Shown here: piece by piece, positions 57,122 to 64,000 of the stretch
Position numbering within the stretch: position 1 is the first letter of the stretch
Layout: each line of letters starts with the position of its first letter
From: Siphonodentalium dalli
Lineage: Eukaryota; Mollusca; Scaphopoda; Gadilida; Siphonodentaliidae
Assembly: GCA_032622095.1 (NCBI GenBank)
Contig: CP136062.1
Span: 200,423,828-200,487,827 of the forward strand
Reading direction: 5' to 3'
Length of the DNA stretch: 64,000 nt
Translations under genes and position numbers: made by a program
Notes under the pieces: model-generated
What the model was told of the DNA's origin: nothing
Seen by the model: only the letters and a program-made list of their open reading frames with translations
The model's database searches: none

Positions 57122-57648
57122 TTACAGGCGCTTGACAACTTGGATGAAAAAATTCTTCAAAACTCTTGTACCCTCATCGTTCAAATGTAACCCCCCATCC
57201 CAATTTGCAAATAATCTTCTGAAAGGAACTCCTTCACGAAAATCCATGAAGGCTCTATATGTGCGTACAAATTGCACACCCTGTCGTGCGCACTCTCCAC
57301 GAACAGCCCGATTGCATGCTATAACATGTTCTTGCGAAAATTGAAAATCCACTGGACGAGGCAAGATAGCCGATATTATAATTTTACAATCGGACGATGC
57401 TTTAATTTTGGCAATTAGGCCGGCGGCGGCAGCTTCCATTTCCTTGACCTCGTATCGCCAAATATCATTGGTTCCTACATGTAGGATAATACAGTCACAC
57501 TCTAAATTTACTTCCCTGTCTTGTATGTTTTTAGAAATCCTACTGTAAGTGCATCCAGGAAAACAGTGGACATCCGTCCAATGTATTCCGCTAACACCCC
57601 GAATAATGGAGTCCCCAATGATTGAAATCAGTTTTGGCGAACCCTTTC
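57122..57648 (-). CDS. SGNH/GDSL hydrolase domain, 3' exon of the recombinase gene
   Basis: An SGNH-fold esterase-like domain of about 174 residues. Block I IIGDSIIRG (Ser codon 57610-57608), block III HVGTNDIW (Asn about 57468) and block V DGGLHLNDEG (Asp/His about 57185) give the Ser, Asn and Asp-His residues of the family. It has no ATG before the GDS block: the frame starts at a likely acceptor TTTTGTTGCAG|GAAAGG (57649-57650). Splicing to the donor at 57770 keeps the frame from the recombinase. Such hydrolase ORFs are known in some Ngaro-group retroelements; what they act on is not known. A stand-alone translation from the internal Met (57439) would lose the GDS Ser, so fusion is the better reading. 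Confidence 0.85.
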
Positions 57649-57770
57649 CTGCAACAAAATATATTTAAATATGTACAGAGTTCAACAATGGGTTGAGTCA
57701 GTGGACTGATATACAAAAAACAACCATGTGTCACATCACATTCTTTAAAGTAGAAGAATTCATTTCTTAC
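57649..57770 (-). other. Predicted 122-bp intron joining tyrosine recombinase and hydrolase
   Basis: Donor CACA|GTAAGAAATG (57770) lies just before the recombinase stop TGA (57762-57760). The acceptor ends TTGTTGCAG (57649). The joined codon is A+GA, and both sides are open, giving VSH-RKGSPKLISIIGDS. Unspliced RNA would end the recombinase five codons later (VSHSKK). Confidence 0.7.
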
Positions 57771-58740
57771 TGTGCGACACTATACTTTCTCGAAAAACCG
57801 CACCAACTCTACATCGATCTTCCCGTGAGAATTCCAAGTATATTTTGTAACAATCGCTCTTCCAGTCTCCGTGCATTTTTATTATTTCTACTGGAACTCC
57901 GCATTGAAACGCGAAGGTGCAACCTCCTCTGCGAAAACTATGAGAGGAAAAGGCTGAAGCTTCCAACCCGATTACCTCTATTCTATTCCGCAAGAATTTT
58001 TGAAATTTGTGATAGGTCACCGGATTTTTATTAATGATGAAGGCCGGGGAAGAATCATCTGCAGGATTTAACTTTTTCATGCTTTTATAGGCTGAAACAG
58101 GACAAAATGGCGATGACGGAATTTCTACTAATGGTATTTCCAATTTTCGGGCTCCGAATTGATTAGTTTTACTCCACGAAAAGGTAACGACAATCATGCC
58201 AGCTGTTATTGAAATATCCCGCCTACAGAGCTGTTGAGAATTATCGAATTTGCTTACACTGATCGGCATGAAATTTGATTTGCGTCCAAAGGTGAAAAAC
58301 ATAAGAATGAAAAGACACCAATATGTGGCGTGCTCGGCTTTTCCCGTGTCCTTGGTATAATAAATACTCCTCAAAATGTCGCATGTGATTGGAGAAGCTC
58401 TGTGCGTTTCTCGCGGATTTAATCTATGAATACCCCGATATACAAGATTCATGTGATATATGTCTGAGGGAAAGGTATAATTGGATAGCAAATGTAATGT
58501 TTTAACACCAGCTATATAATTACGAACAGTTTCAGTAGCCCGAAAGGAACGGCTGAGAAACTGAACATAAAGTGACAATACTTCTACGGAGGCTGGAAGA
58601 GCTTGAAACTTGAAAAACTCACAAAAGAGAAGATAAGATTCGAACTGTGTCTTGAGATTTCTCAATGTGCCATCGGCGAATGCTGCCCTGGTAGATTTTA
58701 ATACATCTTTCTTTAGAAATTCCAGATCATCTGAAATCAA
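57760..58740 (-). CDS. Tyrosine recombinase (phage-integrase fold) of the Ngaro-like element
   Basis: The integration enzyme. About 326 residues with an N-terminal helical DNA-binding half (to about 110) and a catalytic half. Catalytic residues in numbering from 58740: R153 in FGRKSNF, H267 and R270 in SSHSFRRGG, W293 in HGDWKSD (His/Trp position) and nucleophile Y301 in YKIYL. The full R-H-R-W-Y set is present and no frame damage is seen. The frame opens after TGA (58743-58741) without an early ATG and is entered just past an acceptor-like TTGATTTCAG (58740-58731), so it is probably reached by splicing or frameshift from the RT frame, which ends 17 bp upstream in a different frame. Alternative: 3' end joined to SGNH by splicing. 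Confidence 0.92.
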   Translation of the reverse strand: MISDDLEFLKKDVLKSTRAAFADGTLRNLKTQFESYLLFCEFFKFQALPASVEVLSLYVQFLSRSFRATETVRNYIAGVKTLHLLSNYTFPSDIYHMNLVYRGIHRLNPRETHRASPITCDILRSIYYTKDTGKAEHATYWCLFILMFFTFGRKSNFMPISVSKFDNSQQLCRRDISITAGMIVVTFSWSKTNQFGARKLEIPLVEIPSSPFCPVSAYKSMKKLNPADDSSPAFIINKNPVTYHKFQKFLRNRIEVIGLEASAFSSHSFRRGGCTFAFQCGVPVEIIKMHGDWKSDCYKIYLEFSREDRCRVGAVFRESIVSHSKK

Positions 58741-58756
58741 TCAATACTAAATTCTT

Positions 58757-60472
58757 CTACCATGAATGTGAAAATGAAAATTGTGTATTCGTAACACGAA
58801 TACGATTCATTATTCTAGGATTATACATACGAAAGAACTCTTTCGACGACTGCACTGACCATCGAGACAACAGATCAGAAGCTCTGTTGTCTCGCCCACT
58901 TATGTGAACAGCTCTTATTTGGAATTCATTAGTTGCAGCAATAAATAAAATTTCTCTCAGACATTCCTGGAGAAATTCATCACGAGACTTTCCAGAATTC
59001 AAGACTGTCACGGACACCAAGTTGTCACAATAGACTAACAGTTTTTTGTGTTGAAACTTACTTCCCCAAATTTTTAAACAAACGCAAATAGTCAAAAGCT
59101 CTAGACAGTTAATATGAAATGACAGCGAAAGTATGCTTTCGGGAAAGATCTCGTGCATGTATTCGTTCATACATAATCCTCCACAAGAAGTAAGAGTAGA
59201 ATCGCATGACAAAATTTCGTCAGGCGACGACCATTCCTCAACATCCATCATGGAAACCCCGTTATAATTGTGCATAAATTTTAACCACCACTTGAGGTCT
59301 TTCTTAATGTATATAGGTAATTGGTGAGATACCCCTCGATCCAGGGGTAGTGTTCGTAGCCAACACAATAACCGCGATACGAAAATGCGGCCCGGTTTAA
59401 TACAGGAAGCTAGAAAATGTAATTTCCCAAGGAGCGATTCCAACTCTCTGCGGGTAGCCGTACGCTTTTTCATCCAGTCTTTTAAGACATTTGAAATTTC
59501 TGACAATCTATCTTTAGTTATAGACAACGTCAAATTGTCAGTGTTGAATAAAATTCCCAGAAAAATCATTTGAGTGTTAGGAGGGCAAGCTTTTCCCTCA
59601 GATTCTTCTAGACCACAATTATTTAGAACCCATTTTAAACAGTCAAAGCCTGCTTGTGCCAAATTTGGCCCCCTTACCCCTGCTATATCATCCAAGTAAT
59701 TAATAGTGTCGAAACCAAGTTTTTTCATGATGTAACTGACTGAATTGGTCGCCCTCTGACAAATATGTGCAGCCGAACAAAGTCCCATGCTTAGAACAAG
59801 ATCAAAATAAATGAAACCGTTCCATTTATACCCTAACAAATCAATGTCCCCCGGATCTATGAAGAAAAGACGGTAAGCTTTTCGAAGGTCTCGTTTAAAT
59901 AACAAACAATGCATTCCGTGCAACTTTACTAATGAAACTAGGCTATCTACTGACGGATATGCTAATTTTTGGACTTCGTCTAAATATTTATCTTTATTAA
60001 TGTGCGAATTTACTGAAGTGTCATTTGGAAGACTTAGATCTAAAATGATGCGTCTCTCAGACGAATTTTTCTTTTCAACAGTATTGAGAGGTGATAAGAA
60101 CATGGATTCAAATGGACAGTATTCAAAAGGCCCCAATATTCTATTTAAGTAAACTTCATTGTCTATGTACTCTGAAACCTCTCGACGGAACTGCGTTGCC
60201 CCCGTGTGGTTTCGAACCGTTGTGTTTTCCTCGTGCTCACCAATGTAACCAATAGGAAATCCGTACTCGAGCAAATCACAAAGCTGCTGATCATCGTAAT
60301 TAAATTTTGATAAGATCGATCTGAAATATGTTATGTTCAGATGTGAATATATGGAAATTCGACATCCTTTGAAATTTGGAAGTCCAGAAGCTCTGATAGA
60401 ATTGTGCGCTCTTATTATATCATGTTTGGACAATCTTTTGGGTTTTTGATCTAAATAAGTGTTGATAATGAG
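58757..60472 (-). CDS. Reverse transcriptase-RNase H of the Ngaro-like element
   Basis: Polymerase of the element. Residues (numbered from 60433): RT motif A KRDLRKAYRLF with D182, LSMGLCSAAHICQRATN (about 214-230), catalytic Y246-L247-D248-D249 (NYLDDIAGV), FLGILF (291-296). RNase H has D411 (LSCDSTLTSCGGL), E445 (NCLELLT), D470 (VYCDN) and D520 (NRASDLLSR), so both active sites look intact. No protease or methyltransferase. The open frame runs back to TGA at 60475-60473 with no Met until about residue 111; CACTTATTTAG|ATC (60452-60451) is a plausible acceptor, so the protein is probably made from a spliced RNA joined to gag. The YLDD variant of YXDD and lack of aspartic protease fit DIRS/Ngaro. 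Confidence 0.93.
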   Translation of the reverse strand, partial: LIINTYLDQKPKRLSKHDIIRAHNSIRASGLPNFKGCRISIYSHLNITYFRSILSKFNYDDQQLCDLLEYGFPIGYIGEHEENTTVRNHTGATQFRREVSEYIDNEVYLNRILGPFEYCPFESMFLSPLNTVEKKNSSERRIILDLSLPNDTSVNSHINKDKYLDEVQKLAYPSVDSLVSLVKLHGMHCLLFKRDLRKAYRLFFIDPGDIDLLGYKWNGFIYFDLVLSMGLCSAAHICQRATNSVSYIMKKLGFDTINYLDDIAGVRGPNLAQAGFDCLKWVLNNCGLEESEGKACPPNTQMIFLGILFNTDNLTLSITKDRLSEISNVLKDWMKKRTATRRELESLLGKLHFLASCIKPGRIFVSRLLCWLRTLPLDRGVSHQLPIYIKKDLKWWLKFMHNYNGVSMMDVEEWSSPDEILSCDSTLTSCGGLCMNEYMHEIFPESILSLSFHINCLELLTICVCLKIWGSKFQHKKLLVYCDNLVSVTVLNSGKSRDEFLQECLREILFIAATNEFQIRAVHISGRDNRASDLLSRWSVQSSKEFFRMYNPRIMNRIRVTNTQFSFSHSW

Positions 60473-60882
60473 TCATGAGTTATTCCCCCTGTTTCCATTA
60501 TATCCAAAATATGTGTTATTCCCCCTATGTCCATTATTTCCAAAATATGGACATGCGCCCGAGCCTTCTGGATGCTCGAGTCTAACTTTATCTCTGATCA
60601 GACACGTTGCGCAAATGTGATTGACTTGTCGGGAAATCCCATTTATTATCTTATTGTGAACCGAAGCAAGTGAACATCTTTGACGCTGGAAATCGGCACA
60701 AAGCCGGCTTTTTTAGTTTGAGGAAACCGGTGCAGTTAATGATTAACAAATTCCAGCTGTAGCATGGCTTGAGGACATAACTGCGGATTCGTCACCTTGT
60801 CTTTTTGTTTCGCAGACAATCCAGACGAAGCCGCAGCCGTCGCCAAACCCGATAGCGCATGTGAAAATTTTATATCTTTTGT
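60473..60882 (-). other. Gag-RT spacer of the Ngaro-like element
   Basis: Includes two direct copies of TGAGTTATTCCCCCT / TGTTATTCCCCCTATG (about 60475-60530, TTCCATTAT.TCCAAAATATG) and no long frame. May hold the intron between gag and RT. Confidence 0.5.
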
Positions 60883-62077
60883 TTAGTCATCGGATGAACT
60901 ATATGAATCAGTACTGGACCCGTTTCTATTATTCAATAAACCTTTCAAATTTAACTGCTTCATTTGTTTGTTAACCTTTCGATGAAGCTGTTTATTCCGT
61001 CTGAGAATGTCAATGGTTAATTCATCATTAGTACTGTCATGCTCTTTTATTATGCCCCCGATCTCCGATGGAGATTTGGGGGTATATAGTGGAGCCCTCC
61101 GTCCGTCCGTCCTTCCGTCCGTCCGTCCTTCCGTCCGTCCTTCCGTCCGTCCTTCCGTCCGTCCGTCCTTCCGTCCGTCCTTCCGTCCGTACGAACATTT
61201 CAACTCATAACTTTGGTTTCGCTAATTCAATTCAGTTGATCTTTGGTATGTCAATAGACCAGCCGGGGGGACAAGATGTCCCCATAACTGCGGTTTCGTC
61301 CGCCCATTTTTTCCAGAGTTACGCCCCTTTTTGGACTTAGAAAATTCAGGTTTTCTGCTACTTTTTTTGGTTTCCAGATGATAACTTGATTTTGGATTGT
61401 TTATTTGCAAAACCCGTTTTTTTGTGTATTACCAATATCGCAATACAGGTCAAGGTAAAATTTCGGTTCAATCAGATAATTTTTGTGAGAGTTATGACCC
61501 TTTTTCGACTTAAAAAATTCAGTTTTTTTTTTAGAAAATTCAGTTTTCCTTCTATTTTTGTGGCACCAGACCAAATTTGAAGCTAATATAGAACAACATG
61601 TGGCATTTTTATAGCGCTTAACCAGAAAGTTTCTCTGATTGTACAGTCGGGGGCGTTACCTCCGCCTAGCGGTGCACTTGTTTTACTTGATTTCGAATGT
61701 TTACCTTCGCACGTTCCATTTCTCCTAATTTCCTTTAGTTCACGGATTTCGTTGTTTAATTTCTTTTTCATTTCTCGTTTCTTTACCATTTTTAACGCCT
61801 CTGCTTTCTGCTTTTTAATGTTATTCAACTCTTCCTCCATTTGAGCCATCTCCGGGTCGTCCGACTCTTCGAGATATCTCTCCAGATGGGGCATAACGTC
61901 TCCTGTAACACTCCCAGCCATACTCTCTGCTTTAACATGGGAGTTAAAATAAGAATTCATAGGGTCAATAACGTCTCCATGCGACTTTACTGGTGAATAA
62001 CTCTCGTATTTACCGTGATTGTGAAGTGTTGAATAGTTCACTTTTTCCTTATTTCTCAAGCTTCGTGTATTTTCCAT
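60883..62077 (-). pseudogene. Gag-like coiled-coil protein of the Ngaro-like element, interrupted
   Basis: Starts ATG at 62077 (MENTRSLRNKEKVNYSTL). An acidic/basic coiled-coil (DDPEMAQMEEELNNIKKQKAEALKMVKKREMKKKLNNEIRELKEIRR region, about 61860-61725) leads to KHSKSSKT (about 61700-61681), where a repetitive insertion begins. The gag C-terminus resumes at 61040 (KEHDSTNDELTIDILRRNKQ) and ends NGSSTDSYSSSDD, stop at 60885-60883. Without the insertion the two parts appear to be one acidic-tailed protein. No CCHC knuckle is visible, and structural gag role is inferred from position. Confidence 0.75.
61049..61680 (+). mobile_element. Helitron-like (HINE-type) insertion in gag with CCGT microsatellite
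   Basis: On plus: a stem-forming start GCCCCCGATCTCCGATGG...GGGGGTATATAG (61053-61087), then (CCGTCCGTCCTT)n at 61099-61190, a core (GGACAAGATGTCCCC at about 61269, GAGTTACGCCC), and a 3' hairpin CCGCCTAGCGG (61662-61672) ending near GCACTTG. T-rich target on both sides (CTTTT.../...TTTTA). The repeated frames of Pro-Ser-Val are microsatellite translations. Confidence 0.6.
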
Positions 62078-62712
62078 CTTTTGATTGAAATGAACACACC
62101 TGTATAAATGTCAGCTGTACTGCTAACCGTCAACCACGACATGAATCACAAAGCACCAAATTATTACACTGCACCACTGTCAATTATATTGACAACCACA
62201 AACACATGCAGATGACACTGTACCACTGCTATAACCACCACGCAGATTATTACACTGCACCACTGTCAGCTATACTGCTAACTTATCAACCATATGCACC
62301 AATCTCAGCACCTGCAACCACAACCCGAATTACAACTGTCGGATAAACCACCACGCAGATTAATACACTGCACCACTGTTAGCTATACTGCTAACTTATT
62401 AACCAAATACACCAATCTCTGCAACGACCACAACACGAATCACAACCGTCCACGGCCGATTTTCGGTACACCAAAGGTCACCAACAGTTACGCGGGAACT
62501 ATACAACCATTCGCTGTAACCAGCTACTACATCCAGGAATACAATAACTGCATAACGGAATCCACTGGCTATCTTAACGAAGAAGTGTCCACCACGTCCC
62601 ATTTATCCACGCTAAACGGACTCCCGTTGGCATTGTTTAAGGCCAACAATGAATATTAAATTCGTTAACCAACAGAAGCTATCGAATAAAGATAGGTTAC
62701 TTCTTACCTCCA
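62078..62712 (-). other. 5' leader of the Ngaro-like element with tandem units
   Basis: Between A1 and gag. Units of about 110 bp with TACACTGCACCACTGT.A(G/A)CTATACTGCTAAC recur at about 62165, about 62252 and about 62363. A plus-strand frame (62294-62659) results from the composition and is antisense; not called. Confidence 0.55.
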
Positions 62713-62959
62713 AAATAAATTGAGTCCGTTCAGTGGACACGCTGTTCCGAAAATGAATATTAACATTGGATGGTTCACCAATCAACAAAGCTTCGCGCAC
62801 GAATTATTTCTGAGGTGAACAGCAATCAGCTTAGCCAGGCATGCAAAGGCGTGTCAAATCTCGACACCGATACAACAATTAAGGTCGCTCGATACCGGCT
62901 CCAATATCAGCCCTATATTCATTAGTCATTTTTATATTGAATGTTCAAAATTTCCAAAT
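62713..62959 (-). repeat. Split direct repeat A1 (left end of the Ngaro-like element)
   Basis: 247 bp, one visible mismatch from A2 (56502-56748). On minus it holds an ATG frame MREALLIGEPSNVNIHFRN shared with A2. Just inside the unique region a GGAG|GTAAGAAG (about 62710-62700) looks like a strong splice donor, so A1 may carry a 5' exon. Confidence 0.9.
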
Positions 62960-64000
62960 AATTGTTCAAAGTATTCAATTAATTTTGAACCAATACCAAG
63001 TGTCACCCACATTTTTGGATAATATATTGATGTTTTAAATGGTTCCTTAGCCACAGTAGAATATTGGGAATATTTTCATGATTTTAGCTTTTAAAACTCT
63101 GATAAATCAATTGCAAGACACATGATTTTCAATCTCGTTCGGCGAGAACTTGGAAGAAGTACTTATTCTATTTATAATTTATAACAAAATGTATCAATGG
63201 GGTCCCAACATGTGTGTTTTCTATGAGATGACCGATGTCGATAAAATATTGGCGTGTGTGCGTTGACTGCTACATGTAGTGTTATGAAGATGAATGCATG
63301 CGATCGCTCACCGATCACCATAATAAAACGATAAATGCCGACAATACCCCGAAAATATTCACACTGATTACAGTGCTAATAAAATGTACCAGCAGTTCAG
63401 TTTATTGCAATCCCCATTGTGAACCCCCGCGAACACGTGCTTGCCGAAACCGAACTCACAGTGCATGGACGCATTTATTACTGCTCTATAGGGAAGTTCG
63501 CCTCAACAGTACACTCGTGGTTGCGACATATTATTCGCGCAAACTGATACTATGTACTGCCTATACACGTACGCATTTCGTTTTACAGTTACTTCTCTAA
63601 TACACATTATTGACTACTAGTAAATGCTAGCAAGTTATTTGCCGCTAATTCAGGCCAATCAGTGAAAGATCCAGGGATTTTTTGGGGACACCTGTTTTTG
63701 GGCAATGATATTCCGAAAGCATATCCTGAAGGCCTGAGCGGAGGAAGATTTGGGAGGGGTGACCCCCTGCTGATGGTGGGGGTACGTTCTCCCCCTGGAA
63801 ATTTTTTGAAAATCCATTGCATTGAGAGCTAATCTAGGGCTCTTTGAGTCAGTATTTTGAATTTTACTGAGAGGTCAATTTGATCAAGTTTCTCAAGCAT
63901 AACTTTGGAAATGTTTTATATATGTATGGATTGGAAATGCTTATAAGTTATTGTCAGATATCTTTTGGCTCAATGGATTATGCTTATCCTGCTTGAAATG
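62960..64000. other. Right flank, no gene supported
   Basis: AT-rich. Plus frame 63298-63600 (100 residues) and minus frame 63607-63822 have no motif. A GGGAGGGGTGACCCCCTGC... purine block at about 63751-63800 could be repeat. Confidence 0.35.

Larger units (their letters stand above)
56125..62959 (-). mobile_element. Ngaro-like tyrosine-recombinase retrotransposon (DIRS order)
   Basis: Runs on the minus strand: A1 (62959-62713), gag, RT-RNase H, tyrosine recombinase, SGNH hydrolase, then B1 (56979-56746), A2 (56748-56502) and B2 (56358-56125). This A1...B1-A2-B2 split direct repeat is the signature of Ngaro/VIPER-type elements, which replicate through a circular DNA and integrate by recombinase rather than by a DDE integrase. 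No long terminal repeats, protease or methyltransferase is seen. Repeat copies differ by only a few bases and RT, recombinase and hydrolase frames are open, so the insertion is young. Gag is broken by a later insertion. Confidence 0.92.

Noticed and set aside
61007-61340. Arg-Thr-Glu-Gly or Pro-Ser-Val repeat proteins
   Set aside because: Translations of the CCGT/CCTT microsatellite in the inserted element.
62294-62659. 121-residue plus-strand frame in the Ngaro leader
   Set aside because: Antisense to the element, composed partly of tandem units, no motif.

Overview
The window is eukaryotic and very probably from a marine invertebrate, with a bivalve or other mollusc the best guess. The reasons are its AT-rich sequence, spliced genes, tRNA-derived SINEs, many non-LTR retrotransposon remnants, Helitron-like elements with internal tandem repeats, MITEs, and a DIRS/Ngaro-type tyrosine-recombinase retrotransposon. 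The species call is inference. I see no prokaryotic gene organisation. Nearly everything recognisable is mobile DNA. The one convincing host gene is a minus-strand type II membrane glycosyltransferase of the DXD (GT32/Gly_transf_sug) type at 36.7-38.5 kb, with a likely intron in its 5' UTR.

Layout. 0-5 kb: a Helitron-like end, a foldback, a broken LINE (448-1895), a LINE 3' tail and a tandem-repeat element. 5-12 kb: a hAT transposase fossil (6.28-7.07 kb), two TIR/foldback MITEs and a second broken LINE (10.2-11.9 kb). 12.7-13.1 kb: a satellite made of palindromes. 13.3-20.2 kb: a three-level nest. LINE A is split by LINE B, which is flanked by a 42-bp target duplication, and LINE B is split by a MITE with a TA duplication. 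20.4-26.8 kb: a G-rich minisatellite, a cluster of non-autonomous Helitrons with canonical TC...hairpin-CTAG ends, and a 1.4-kb hAT MITE with an 8-bp duplication. 27.0-29.2 kb: two near-identical 647-bp TIR elements. 30.7-32.4 kb: a large foldback element. 33-36.5 kb: SINE-like sequences, a LINE tail and a MITE. 40.8-46.6 kb: LINE C, a full-length SINE with an 11-bp duplication, and an inverted second copy of the first tandem-repeat element. 49.7-52.2 kb: another large foldback. 52.7-53.8 kb: a TIR element. 54.95-55.10 kb: a perfect 71-bp-arm hairpin with an 8-bp duplication.

The best candidate for a noteworthy system is the 6.8-kb Ngaro-like element at 56,125-62,959, read on the minus strand. 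It has the split direct repeats A1...B1-A2-B2, a coiled-coil gag (broken by another insertion), an intact RT-RNase H, an intact tyrosine recombinase and an SGNH hydrolase. A predicted 122-bp intron with consensus ends lies between recombinase and hydrolase. Splicing it would join the two in frame, giving a predicted recombinase-hydrolase fusion. The recombinase is expected to integrate a circular DNA made through the split repeats. The role of the hydrolase is unknown.
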